A stretch of DNA of 36,026 bases from an uncultured Flavonifractor sp. (GTDB lineage Bacteria; Bacillota; Clostridia; Oscillospirales; Oscillospiraceae). Shown one piece after another: positions 1-7,726 of the stretch (its first letter is position 1; each line of letters begins with the position of its first letter). Position numbers and translations under genes: made by a program. The notes under the pieces are model-generated. The model saw only the letters and a list, made by a program, of their open reading frames with translations, was not told the DNA's origin and searched no databases. The stretch is from assembly GCA_944385575.1 (NCBI GenBank), contig CALWXT010000014.1, positions 1-36,026 of the forward strand, in the 5' to 3' direction.

Positions 1-240
1 CGGCAGGACCTGTCCCCCTGGATGGCGACTCTGTATGTGAAGGACGAGTACCGCAACCTGCACATTGGCCAGCTGCTACAGCGGGCCAGCATCGAGGCGG
101 TGCGGGCCCTGAACCGGTACCCCTGTCTCTACCTCATCACCAAGCTGGACAACTACTACGAGAAGCTGGGCTGGCAGTTTGTGGAGAAGGCGCCCGAGGG
201 TGGCGGAGTGATGGAGAAGATCTACCGCTACGATTTCTGA
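1..240 (+). CDS. GNAT family N-acetyltransferase, C-terminal part (gene enters from the left edge)
   Basis: The reading frame is open from the first base of the window, so the gene starts outside it and the ATG at 22 is probably internal. The frame reads LSPWMATLYV, then EYRNLHIGQLL, which corresponds to beta4 and the acetyl-CoA-binding motif A (V-x-x-x-x-R-x-x-x-I-G-x-x-L) of the Gcn5-related acetyltransferase fold. A later Y-Y-E-K-L-G-W segment matches the usual end of the fold. About 79 residues are visible. The substrate cannot be told from this fragment. A strong hairpin follows directly and separates the gene from the convergent operon on its right. Fold assignment is good; specific function is unknown. 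Confidence 0.8.
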   Translation, partial: RQDLSPWMATLYVKDEYRNLHIGQLLQRASIEAVRALNRYPCLYLITKLDNYYEKLGWQFVEKAPEGGGVMEKIYRYDF

Positions 241-247
241 GCAAATA

Positions 248-288
248 AAAAGCACGGGGTACGGCGAGATGCCGTACCCCGTGTTTTT
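248..288. terminator. Bidirectional intrinsic terminator
   Basis: A perfect 13-bp stem, 253-265 with 271-283, has a 5-base loop. It is flanked by an A run on the left and TTTTT on the right, so it can stop transcription on both strands. It lies between the convergent GNAT gene and the zinc-ribbon operon. Confidence 0.9.
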
Positions 289-291
289 CTG

Positions 292-1554
292 TTACTCAAA
301 GATGGCCTTGGAGACGTCAATGGGATGGTCACACTGATTGTCGATGTCGGTGCCATTGCCGGAGAAGGTGCTGCCGTCGAAGTACATTACCAGGTCGGTG
401 GGCACGTTCATCAGCAGTACGGCGGTGCCGTTGCCGATGAAGGTATTGTCGAAGAAGCGGTCGTCGGTGGCGGACTGGCCGGTGCTGTTGTAGAACAGGC
501 CCACTTCGTTGTCGGCAAAGGTACACTCGGTGACGTTTACCCAGGCACCTCCCTGGGTCAGCAGGCCGTTTTTGTAGCCGGTGAAGGAGCAGCCGATGGC
601 CCACACCTTGGACAGGGCGGTGATGCCCGTGTTGGAGCCGTCTCCCACAAAGTCCATGTCATAGAAGTAGTTGATCCAGTAGTATCTGCCGGTCTCCAGC
701 ATGGTGAGGCTGCCCTTCAGGGTGGTGCGCTGGTCTCCTTCGGTGCTGCCGTGGAACTCAAAGGCGCGCTGCAGCTCCAGATCCCCCTCGTAGGTCACCG
801 GCGGCAGGTAGAGGATTACCTCGTCGAAGGGATTGACCTGGGCGGAGATGTCGTTCATCAGGCTTTGCAGCTCTTCCAGAGTATTCATGGGATAGTCCTG
901 CCAGTGGTACTCATGGGTGAGGATGAGGCTGATGTGGATGTTCTGCCGCACCCGGATCATATCCCCGTTCTTCATCTGAATCGTCCACACCACCTGGGGC
1001 TCCCCGGAATTGCCGGTGAAGTCCAGGGAGGACACCATGGCGGCGTCGGGGGAGTAGTCCTCCCGGTGGCTGGGCTCTCCGGCCACCAAGGGGTCAGCGG
1101 CGTTCTCGTCCTGCACCACCTCTACCGTGACCTGCTCGACCAGAGGCTCAAACTCCGGCCAGGCGTCCTGGCCGGTGGCGGCGTCGTTGACGTACCACCG
1201 GGAGGGCCAGCGGTACTGCTCGTCCGGCGCACCCTGCTGGTAGATGTCGGGGGCGGGGGCGCACCGGTCGTTGGGCCAGGCCACCAGCAGCTGGTAGGTC
1301 TTGTCCCCGGCCTCATAGTACACCTCGCCTACACCGTCGTATTCCCGGGGCACATAGGGACGGTTCAGGTGCCAGATCCCCACTCCGGCGGCGATCACCA
1401 CCGCCAGGGCCAGCAGGCCCAGCAGCAGCTTTTTCCGCAGCGGTACGGGATTTCCCGTGCCCTTCCGGGGATGGACGTCTTTGGCGCAGTGGGGACAGAA
1501 GGCGGCGTCTTCCGGCAGGTTCGCGCCGCAGTGGGGACAGAGCTGTTGGTGCAA
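292..1554 (-). CDS. Zinc-ribbon, single-TM protein with extracellular beta-helix-like domain (paralogue 1)
   Basis: The 420-residue product starts at a TTG with an AAGGAG ribosome site 7 bases upstream; no ATG fits. Residues 6-23 form a CPHC-x10-CPHC zinc ribbon. A short basic linker follows, then one hydrophobic helix at about 43-63, giving a predicted N-in, C-out topology. The large outer part has a middle domain (about 70-250, holding the conserved phrase QMKNGD). It ends in a repetitive region (about 255-420) with rung-like units such as CSFTGY and NTFIGNGTAV, which suggest a right-handed parallel beta-helix. It is the last gene of the operon led by the kinase-like gene and is homologous to two other members over its full length. 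The function is not known; sensing or display of a surface ligand is a guess. Confidence 0.8.
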   Translation of the reverse strand: MHQQLCPHCGANLPEDAAFCPHCAKDVHPRKGTGNPVPLRKKLLLGLLALAVVIAAGVGIWHLNRPYVPREYDGVGEVYYEAGDKTYQLLVAWPNDRCAPAPDIYQQGAPDEQYRWPSRWYVNDAATGQDAWPEFEPLVEQVTVEVVQDENAADPLVAGEPSHREDYSPDAAMVSSLDFTGNSGEPQVVWTIQMKNGDMIRVRQNIHISLILTHEYHWQDYPMNTLEELQSLMNDISAQVNPFDEVILYLPPVTYEGDLELQRAFEFHGSTEGDQRTTLKGSLTMLETGRYYWINYFYDMDFVGDGSNTGITALSKVWAIGCSFTGYKNGLLTQGGAWVNVTECTFADNEVGLFYNSTGQSATDDRFFDNTFIGNGTAVLLMNVPTDLVMYFDGSTFSGNGTDIDNQCDHPIDVSKAIFE

Positions 1555-1571
1555 GATAATCTCTCCTTATG

Positions 1572-2807
1572 TTAGTCCAGGGTGGCCTGGGACAGATCCG
1601 TTGGCTGGCTGCAGCGGTTGTCAATGCTCGTCCGGTTGCCCTGGAACACCGAGCCCTGGAAGTTGAGCTTCACGTCGGTAGGCACGTTGTCCAGCTGCAC
1701 GCCCACATCGTTGCCGATAAACTGGTTATCGTTGAACATGGAGTGGTTGGCGTACTCGCCGCTGCTGTCGAAGCGGAAGCCGATGCGGTTGTACTGGAAG
1801 GAGCAGCCGATGACGTTGGCCCAGCTGGTGCCGTAGGCAAATACCCCGGTGTCCCAGCCGGTGAAGGTGCAGTTGGTAGCCCGGAAGGAGGCGGAGCCGG
1901 ACAGACCGGTGCCGCTGCCGTCGCCCACAAAGTCCATGTCATAGAAATAGGTGATGGCGCCGTAATGGGTCAGAACCTGGACGGGGCCGGTGAAGGTGGT
2001 GCGGTTCCCGTCAGCGTCGGTGGAGCCGTACAGGTTCATACTCTGATCCTGGAGCATGATGCCATCCTCATAGGTGACGGGAGGCAGATGGAGATTGATG
2101 ATGGCCTCGTCGTTTCCAAACTGCGTGCCAATGCTGTCAATGAGGGCCTGCAGCTCCTCGGAGGTGTCCATGGGGTACTCCTCCGGGTAGTAGTCGTACA
2201 CCGGGATGGGGATGATCTCATAGGTCTGACGGAGATGGATGGTATCCCCGTTTTTCATTTGGAACGTCCACACCAGCTCCGCCGTGCCGCTCTCCCCGGT
2301 ATAGTCGATGAGGGAAATGAGAGGACACTCCGGTACGCCGGGATTGTAGGCGGGCTGGGAGCACACCATGGGGGAGGGGCTGTCCTCCTGGCCGATAAAA
2401 GCCGCCGATACCGTCTCCACTTCTTCCAGAAACGACTCAGAGGCGTCCTGGCCGTCCCTGCTGTTGACAAACAGCCTGGCGGGCTGCCGGTACTGGCCCT
2501 CCGGCTCTCCCTGAGCCGAGACCGTGGGGGAGGGAGTGAAGCGGTCGGCACCTTGGCTTAGCAGAACCTGATAGTCCCCGTAGCGAACCTCACCATAGCC
2601 GTCAAAGGTCTTTGGGGAAAAGGCCAGCCACAGTCCAGTCCCCAGGGCGATGACCACCGCCAGGATCAAAAGACCCAGCAGCACCTGTTTTCGCCGGGGA
2701 CTGGGAACTGCCGCCTCCTTCCGGGGACGGACAAACTTTGCGCAGTGGGGACAGAAAGAGGCGTTTTCAGGCAGATCCCCTCCGCACCATGGGCGCTTGT
2801 GTTCCAT
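1572..2807 (-). CDS. Zinc-ribbon-like, single-TM protein with beta-helix-like domain (paralogue 2, degenerate ribbon)
   Basis: The 411-residue product starts at an ATG with GGAGG 7 bases upstream; that ribosome site overlaps the stop of the preceding gene. It has the same plan as its neighbours: an N-terminal ribbon, a membrane helix at about 41-61, a middle domain with QMKNGD, and a C-terminal region of beta-helix-like rungs (CTFTGWDTGV, CSFQYNRIGF, NQFIGNDVGV). The first ribbon cysteine is missing: where paralogues have CPHC this one reads RPWC at residues 5-8. Only Cys8, Cys19 and Cys22 remain, so metal binding is doubtful. The linker and membrane helix are closest to paralogue 1, which suggests the two arose by tandem duplication. 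Function unknown. Confidence 0.8.
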   Translation of the reverse strand: MEHKRPWCGGDLPENASFCPHCAKFVRPRKEAAVPSPRRKQVLLGLLILAVVIALGTGLWLAFSPKTFDGYGEVRYGDYQVLLSQGADRFTPSPTVSAQGEPEGQYRQPARLFVNSRDGQDASESFLEEVETVSAAFIGQEDSPSPMVCSQPAYNPGVPECPLISLIDYTGESGTAELVWTFQMKNGDTIHLRQTYEIIPIPVYDYYPEEYPMDTSEELQALIDSIGTQFGNDEAIINLHLPPVTYEDGIMLQDQSMNLYGSTDADGNRTTFTGPVQVLTHYGAITYFYDMDFVGDGSGTGLSGSASFRATNCTFTGWDTGVFAYGTSWANVIGCSFQYNRIGFRFDSSGEYANHSMFNDNQFIGNDVGVQLDNVPTDVKLNFQGSVFQGNRTSIDNRCSQPTDLSQATLD

Positions 2808-2810
2808 CGG

Positions 2811-3734
2811 TTATCCTCCGTTCCCCTGATAATCCAGCATGGTGTAGCCCAGCAGGTTATAGTCCTTATCCAGCAGCAGATAGCACCGCCACCGGCCTTC
2901 CCGGGGCAGGAATTCCTCCAGCCGTTCGATCTCCCGGCACTGGCGCTCCGGCTCCGGGGAGTGGAGCAGAGCCCACAGGTGGTAGATCTGGGCGTCGTCC
3001 GCCCGGAGCACCGGGCCCTTTCCAGTGTCGTAGCCGCTCAAAAACCATACTGCTCCGGAACTTTCGATCTCCTCCGGCGGGATGTAGGTGGAAAAGTCCG
3101 CCTCCCAGTTGCCCTCAAAGGCGGCCAGCTGCTCCTCGTAGAGCTCCGTGAAGTCGTAGTCGCAGGATACCACGTCGATCTGCCATTTCCTCTCCTCGAT
3201 CTGGACGGGCTCCCCGATGAAGTAACCCATCAGGTGGGTGTTGCGGTCAAACATCAACAGGCATACCCGGGTGCCGGAGCTGCGGGCGTAGAACATGCCC
3301 CGCTCCTCGTCGGTGCCGTAGGCCCCACGGGAGGCCACCAGGTTAGCCAGCTGGAGGTTTTCCATCAGATAGTCGTCGATGTTGTCGCTGGTGGTGGAGG
3401 TGGTGGAGAAGTTGAGGCCGGCCAGCAGGGGGAAATACTCCCGCAGCAGGTCGGGGGTGACGGTAACCATACCGCTCTCGTCCTCCTCCAGGATCACCGC
3501 CGTGGTGTCTCCGGCGGGGAGACCGGCGGAGGGAGTTTCCCGCCCGAACCAGGCGTAAAGTCCTCCGGCCACAGCCAGGATCAGTACCAGCGCCAGCACC
3601 CATTTCAGCCCCTTCCGCCACAGGTGGGAGGGGATCTTTACCGGCTGGCGTTCCCGGATGCTTTGTGTACAGTGGGGGCAGAAGGAGGTGTCCTCAGGCA
3701 GAGGCGCGCCGCAATGAGGGCAGTTGTGTTCCAT
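2811..3734 (-). CDS. Zinc-ribbon, single-TM protein with a different extracellular domain (paralogue 3)
   Basis: An upstream in-frame ATG at 3752 overlaps the previous stop (ATGA) but has no ribosome site. The ATG at 3734 follows AAAGGG and gives MEHNCPHCG, matching paralogue 2, so it is preferred (307 residues). Cys5, Cys8, Cys19 and Cys22 form an intact zinc ribbon, and a hydrophobic helix spans about 44-62. The linker phrase PSHLWRK is shared with the upstream paralogue. From about residue 70 on it is unlike the other three: acidic, rich in W, Y and E, with no beta-helix-like rungs and no QMKNGD phrase. This looks like one anchor module fused to a different outer domain. The outer domain is not recognised. 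Confidence 0.78.
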   Translation of the reverse strand: MEHNCPHCGAPLPEDTSFCPHCTQSIRERQPVKIPSHLWRKGLKWVLALVLILAVAGGLYAWFGRETPSAGLPAGDTTAVILEEDESGMVTVTPDLLREYFPLLAGLNFSTTSTTSDNIDDYLMENLQLANLVASRGAYGTDEERGMFYARSSGTRVCLLMFDRNTHLMGYFIGEPVQIEERKWQIDVVSCDYDFTELYEEQLAAFEGNWEADFSTYIPPEEIESSGAVWFLSGYDTGKGPVLRADDAQIYHLWALLHSPEPERQCREIERLEEFLPREGRWRCYLLLDKDYNLLGYTMLDYQGNGG

Positions 3735-3748
3735 AGAGCTCGTCCCTT

Positions 3749-5008
3749 TCATTCAAAGGTAGCATAGGAGATGTTGACGGGGTGGTTGGCGGGGTTGGAG
3801 AGATCCGTGTTGTTGCCCGCAAACCGGCAGCCGTCGAAATAGAGGGTCTTGGCTCCCGGCACCCGGAGTAGCTCCACGGCGGTGCCGTTGCGGAGAAAGG
3901 CGTTGCCTTCAAAGCGGTTGGCGTTGACATAGCTGCCGCCGCTGTCGAAGCGGAAGCCCACGCTGTTGTCCTCGAAGAGGCAGCCTATCGGGTCAGCCCA
4001 GTCCTCCGCGCCGACCAGGAGGCCGGTGTCCCAGCCGGAGAAGCCGCAGTCCTCCACATGGCAGTCGGCCTCCACTGTGAGGCCCGTACCGGTGCCGCCG
4101 CCCCGGAAGTCGATGTACTCGATAAATCCCTGGGGGTCCTCCTCCGGCCTGTACACCACTGGGCCCAGGAAAGTGGTGCGCATGTTGTTCTCACCCAGGG
4201 AGCCGTAAAGGTTGATGGTGCGCTTGTCGATGGTAAGGCCCCCCTCATAGGCCACCGGGGGCAGATGGAGATGTACCACCGTGGGCAGGGGTACCTCCGC
4301 CTGGATCTGATCCACCAGAGCCTGAAGCTCTTCGATGGTATCCATGGGCCAGTCCTCCGGGTAGTAGTGGATGCTGTCCACCGGCTGGAAGTCCAGCTCC
4401 TGCCGCAGGAGGATGGTGTCCCCGTTTTTCATGTTGATATGCCATACAAGCTCCGCCGGGCCCTGGCTCTCTCCGGTGAAAGTGAGAACGGAGTGGAGCA
4501 GGCCCTCCGTGGCGGGATCGTTGGCGAACTCCGGCTGGAGCCAGGTGATGGGGGAAGGACTGTCCGACGGCTGGGTCATCTGAATGTAGGCAGAGTCGAT
4601 CTGCTGGTTGAACATCTGTCCCGCGTCCACCCCGGTGCTCACATGGGTGATAAACAGCTTGGCGTCCCGATCGTAGCGTCCGTCTGCCTCCACCTGAACG
4701 GTGTACTCTGGCTCCGGGGTGGGATCGTTGCGGAAGGTAACGGCCAGGTGGTAGTCGTTGCCGTCCAAAGTATAGGTCAGTTCGCCCCAGGCGTCATACA
4801 CATGGGGGGTAAAGTGGTGATACAGCCCCACCGCCAGCAAAATCAGCACCACCAGGATCACAGCGGGCTTCAGCCATTTGCGCCACAGGTGGGAAGGTAC
4901 CTTTACCGATTGCCGGGACCGGATGCTCTGGGCACAGAATGGACAAAAAGCGGCGTCCCCCGGCAGAGAGGCGCCGCAATATGGGCAGGGTTTGGTCTTG
5001 CCGGTCAC
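3749..5008 (-). CDS. Zinc-ribbon, single-TM protein with extracellular beta-helix-like domain (paralogue 4)
   Basis: The 419-residue product starts at GTG, one base after the kinase stop, with GGAGG 9 bases upstream inside the end of the kinase gene; translation is probably coupled. The ribbon is CPYC-x10-CPFC (residues 8-25), followed by the linker PSHLWRK and a helix at about 48-64. The outer part carries the middle domain (HINMKNGD is the variant here) and beta-helix-like rungs at the C-terminus (CGFSGWDTGL, CLFEDNSVGF, NAFLRNGTAV). It is the first of the four paralogues behind the kinase. The family is not one I can name. A zinc ribbon on the cytoplasmic side next to a kinase suggests the ribbon or its basic linker could be an interaction or phosphorylation site; this is inference. 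Confidence 0.8.
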   Translation of the reverse strand: MTGKTKPCPYCGASLPGDAAFCPFCAQSIRSRQSVKVPSHLWRKWLKPAVILVVLILLAVGLYHHFTPHVYDAWGELTYTLDGNDYHLAVTFRNDPTPEPEYTVQVEADGRYDRDAKLFITHVSTGVDAGQMFNQQIDSAYIQMTQPSDSPSPITWLQPEFANDPATEGLLHSVLTFTGESQGPAELVWHINMKNGDTILLRQELDFQPVDSIHYYPEDWPMDTIEELQALVDQIQAEVPLPTVVHLHLPPVAYEGGLTIDKRTINLYGSLGENNMRTTFLGPVVYRPEEDPQGFIEYIDFRGGGTGTGLTVEADCHVEDCGFSGWDTGLLVGAEDWADPIGCLFEDNSVGFRFDSGGSYVNANRFEGNAFLRNGTAVELLRVPGAKTLYFDGCRFAGNNTDLSNPANHPVNISYATFE

Positions 5009-5009
5009 G

Positions 5010-5684
5010 TTACAGGGCCTCCATCAGCCGCAGCACGTTTTTATAGCGGTGCTGGGGGTTGACGTGGGTGCACCGATCCACCACGCGGCCCATTTTCCCG
5101 TCGGCCAGCTTTTTGGAGGGATGCTCGCCGGTGAGCATCACATTGATGAGCACCCCCAGTGCGTAGATGTCGGTGCGGATGTCCGACTGGGACAGGCCGT
5201 ACTGCTCCGGCGCGGCGAAGCCGGTGGTGCCCAGGATCTGAGTGTCCATTTCGTGCTCAGGCTTATGTAACCGGGCGGCGTCAAAGTCAATGAGCACCGC
5301 CTCATCACCCCGCAGAATGATATTTTCCGGCTTTACGTCCCGGTGGACGGCCCCGATGGAGTGGAGCACCCACAGAGCCCGGCAGACCTGGAGCACGATC
5401 TTCCGGGTCTCGTCGGGGGAAAACAGTCCGCCCTTCAGTATGTATCCCAGGGTATCTCCCTGGATAAATTCCTCCAGCACCAGGTTCTGATCCCCCTGGC
5501 AGGCAACCTCAAACACGGTAGGCAAGTTGGGGCAGGTGTAATCCAGCAGCTTCTGGTAGACCTCCGGATTGCCGGTGAACTGCCGCAGAATGAACTGCCG
5601 TCCCGTGGTATTATGGCGAATCAGGCGCACGCTGCCTCGGGAACTTTCTTTGATGAGACGCACCTGCTCATATTCTTTCTGCAA
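5010..5684 (-). CDS. Eukaryotic-like Ser/Thr protein kinase-like protein, single domain, atypical N-lobe
   Basis: The C-lobe is clear: HRDVKPEN catalytic loop, an IDFD motif in place of DFG, GTTGFAAPEQYG activation-segment end, and SDIRTDIYALGVL helix F. The N-lobe is unusual. The glycine loop is reduced to SSRGSV, and the ATP-binding lysine of the VAIK motif appears to be arginine (FILRQF). There is no membrane helix and no PASTA or other sensor domain. No ATG fits the start. The TTG at 5813 lies in the promoter -35 box, so it is rejected. The TTG at 5684 begins just before the kinase fold and is used here. An ATT at 5708, 6 bases after a G6 tract, is an alternative. The gene heads the operon of four zinc-ribbon membrane proteins, which are its likely partners or substrates (inference). 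Activity is likely but unproven. Confidence 0.8.
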   Translation of the reverse strand: MQKEYEQVRLIKESSRGSVRLIRHNTTGRQFILRQFTGNPEVYQKLLDYTCPNLPTVFEVACQGDQNLVLEEFIQGDTLGYILKGGLFSPDETRKIVLQVCRALWVLHSIGAVHRDVKPENIILRGDEAVLIDFDAARLHKPEHEMDTQILGTTGFAAPEQYGLSQSDIRTDIYALGVLINVMLTGEHPSKKLADGKMGRVVDRCTHVNPQHRYKNVLRLMEAL

Positions 5685-5781
5685 GACATCGGAAAGCCAG
5701 GTATAAATAAAAATCCCCCCAAAAGCCTGTGCACTATGCAGTGGGCATATTGTATTGCGGCACAAAGTGTTGTAGATTAAG

Positions 5782-5813
5782 TATATAAAATTTAGAGAAA
5801 AAAGTAAAGTCAA
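5782..5813 (-). promoter_or_regulatory. Candidate promoter of the kinase/zinc-ribbon operon
   Basis: On the minus strand TTGACT (5813-5808) is followed after 18 bases by TTTATA, or after 20 by TATATA, in a strongly AT-rich stretch. It lies in the intergenic region shared with the divergent XRE-type gene. Confidence 0.5.
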
Positions 5814-5847
5814 GAAAGTGCAGGAAAAGAAAGGGGGATATGTTCCT

Positions 5848-6273
5848 GTGAAGGAAAAAACAACAGGCGACCTGAGCCAGGAACTGATGAATAAACCGGA
5901 TCTGGACTCCTATCTCAGGGAAAATCAGGAATACTTTTTTCATGAGGACATGACGGAGCTGCTGGCCGGTATTTTTGAAAAGAAGGGGATCTCCAAGGCG
6001 GCTCTGGCCCGGAAAGCGGGCATGAGCGAGGTGTATCTCCATCAGGTCTTTTCCGGACGGCGCAAGCCCTCCCGGGACAGATTGCTTTGTCTGTGCATCG
6101 GGCTGGAGGCGACGCTGGATGAGACACAGCAGCTGCTGAAGCAGGCGACCTACGCGCCCCTCCACCCCAAGGTGAAGCGGGACGCCATTGTCAGCTACGG
6201 AATCCTCCACAATGCGGAGCTGGGGCAGATCAACGACAAGCTGTTCGCAGAGAATGAAAAGACCCTGTTTTAG
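5848..6273 (+). CDS. XRE-type helix-turn-helix regulator
   Basis: GTG at 5848 is preferred because AAGGGGG lies about 10 bases upstream; an earlier in-frame GTG at 5818 has no such site. The product is about 141 residues. The central part (LLAGIFEKKGISKAALARKAGMS, split here as two helices, then YLHQVFSGRRKPSRDRLL) fits a Cro/C1-type DNA-binding domain. It is followed by a helix-rich tail containing YGILHNAELGQIND. The gene is divergent from the kinase operon, which makes it a candidate regulator of it. Its N-terminal 50 residues (D-L-S-Q-E-L...YFFHEDM) are acidic and may bind a partner. No metabolic ligand can be inferred. Confidence 0.8.
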   Translation: MKEKTTGDLSQELMNKPDLDSYLRENQEYFFHEDMTELLAGIFEKKGISKAALARKAGMSEVYLHQVFSGRRKPSRDRLLCLCIGLEATLDETQQLLKQATYAPLHPKVKRDAIVSYGILHNAELGQINDKLFAENEKTLF

Positions 6274-6280
6274 GGATAGG

Positions 6281-6314
6281 AACGGCCGGCGCATCCACGG
6301 ATGCGCCGGCCGTT
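6281..6314 (+). terminator. Hairpin after the XRE-type gene, probable terminator
   Basis: A 14-bp GC-rich stem, 6281-6294 with 6301-6314, has a 6-base loop and ends in only TTT. It lies 7 bases after the stop codon. The weak T tract lowers confidence. Confidence 0.6.
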
Positions 6315-6356
6315 TGTGTGACTATGAATAAATTATAAAAACTTTGGCCTAACCCC

Positions 6357-6385
6357 TAGGCAAATGTGGAAAACTATATTAAAAT
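6357..6385 (+). promoter_or_regulatory. Candidate promoter of the pyrH-polC operon
   Basis: TAGGCA (4 of 6 match to the -35 consensus), 17 bases, then TAAAAT (5 of 6). It lies 42 bases before the pyrH start, in the AT-rich gap after the preceding hairpin. Confidence 0.4.
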
Positions 6386-6427
6386 GAGGGGGACTGAAAT
6401 ACCATAACAGAAGAAGGGGTTGGAAGT

Positions 6428-7150
6428 ATGAGCAAACCGCAGTATAAGCGGGTGCTGTTGAAGCTCAGCGGCGAGGCTCTGGCTGGTGAAGCCAGCCGCG
6501 GGCTGGATTTTGACGTGATCGGAGACGTCTGCGACGTAATCAAGAAGTGCGTGGCCTGTGGTGTGCAGGTTGGCATCGTGGTGGGCGGCGGCAACTTCTG
6601 GCGCGGCCTGAAGGACGGCGGCGACCGGATGGAGCGCACCCGGGCCGACCACATGGGCATGCTGGCCACCACCATCAACGCCCTGGCCGTGGCTGATGTG
6701 CTGGAGCAGAAGGGTGTGGACGTGCGGGTGCAGACCGCCATCGAGATGCGTTCCATCGCCGAGCCCTATATCCGCTCCAAGGCTATCCGCCATATGGAGA
6801 AGGGGAGAGTGGTCATCTTCGGCTGCGGCACCGGCAACCCGTTCTTCTCCACCGATACCGCGGCGGTGCTGCGGGCGGCGGAGATCGACGCCGACGCTAT
6901 CCTGCTGGCCAAGAACATCGACGGTGTGTATTCCGCCGACCCGAAGAAAGACCCCAGCGCGGTCAAGTACGATACGATTACCTATGACGACGTGCTGGCC
7001 CAGCACCTGCAGGTGATGGACTCCACCGCCACGTCCCTGTCCATGGACAATAAGATCCCTGTGATCCTGTTTGCCCTGAAAGACCCGGAGAATATCCTGC
7101 GGGTGGTCATGGGCGAAAAAATTGGAACCATCGTCAAGGAGGAACCGTGA
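6428..7150 (+). CDS. pyrH: UMP kinase
   Basis: Bacterial UMP kinase phosphorylates UMP to UDP with ATP in pyrimidine nucleotide synthesis; it is a cytosolic hexamer of the amino-acid-kinase fold. The 240-residue length is normal. The N-terminal [12 protein letters not shown] is the phosphate-binding start, [12 protein letters not shown] is the glycine-rich loop, and [13 protein letters not shown] with [14 protein letters not shown] are family signatures. The ATG follows GAAGGGG. The stop overlaps the ribosome site of frr. It is the first gene of a rightward operon running to polC; pyrH-frr-uppS-cdsA-dxr-rseP is a widely conserved order. Confidence 0.97.
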   Translation: MSKPQYKRVLLKLSGEALAGEASRGLDFDVIGDVCDVIKKCVACGVQVGIVVGGGNFWRGLKDGGDRMERTRADHMGMLATTINALAVADVLEQKGVDVRVQTAIEMRSIAEPYIRSKAIRHMEKGRVVIFGCGTGNPFFSTDTAAVLRAAEIDADAILLAKNIDGVYSADPKKDPSAVKYDTITYDDVLAQHLQVMDSTATSLSMDNKIPVILFALKDPENILRVVMGEKIGTIVKEEP

Positions 7151-7151
7151 A

Positions 7152-7706
7152 ATGAAGGAAGTCAACAAGGAATTCGACGCGAAAATGCAGAAAACCATTG
7201 ATGTCGTCATGAGCGATTTCGCCAGCGTCCGGGCGGGCCGGGCCAACGCCGCCGTGCTGGATAAGATCACGGTGGACTATTACGGCGCGCCCACCCCCCT
7301 GAACCAGGTGGCCGCCATCTCCTCTCCCGACCCCCGCTCCCTGATGATCCAGCCCTGGGACGGCACCCTGCTCAAGGCCATTGAGAAGGCCATCCAGTGT
7401 TCCGACCTGGGCATCAATCCTCAGAACGACGGCCGGGTGATCCGCCTGTCCTTCCCCCAGCTCACCGAGGAGCGCCGCAAGGAGCTGACCAAGCAGGTGC
7501 GCAAGTACGGCGAGAACGGCAAGGTGGCCATCCGCAACATCCGCCGGGACGCCATGGAGAAGTTCAAGGCCATGGAGAAGAAGTCTGAGATCACCGAGGA
7601 CGACCGGAAGGACTACGAGAAGGAGCTTCAGGACATCACCGAGAAGCGCTGCAAGCAGATCGACGAGCTCACCGCAAAGAAAGAGACTGAACTGATGGCG
7701 GTGTAA
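7152..7706 (+). CDS. frr: Ribosome recycling factor
   Basis: RRF works with EF-G to split post-termination ribosomes. The 184-residue product has the usual length. It contains the RAGRANAAVLDKITVDYYG segment and the PWDGTLLKAIEKAI segment of domain II, and the basic VRKYGENGKVAIRNIRRDA helix. The ATG at 7152 has AAGGAGG 9-10 bases upstream, inside the end of pyrH; an upstream in-frame start at 7122 would overlap pyrH further and is not needed. It is co-transcribed with pyrH. Confidence 0.97.
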   Translation: MKEVNKEFDAKMQKTIDVVMSDFASVRAGRANAAVLDKITVDYYGAPTPLNQVAAISSPDPRSLMIQPWDGTLLKAIEKAIQCSDLGINPQNDGRVIRLSFPQLTEERRKELTKQVRKYGENGKVAIRNIRRDAMEKFKAMEKKSEITEDDRKDYEKELQDITEKRCKQIDELTAKKETELMAV

Positions 7707-7726
7707 GCCAATCAACCATCATGATA

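Noticed and set aside
325-5062. Several 330-416-codon plus-strand frames opposite the zinc-ribbon genes
   Set aside because: Repeated Val/Gly/His-rich shadows of the paralogues; no ribosome sites or domains.
5685-5813. Kinase start at the TTG at 5813
   Set aside because: That TTG is the first half of the TTGACT -35 box, and the added residues are unlike any kinase N-terminus.
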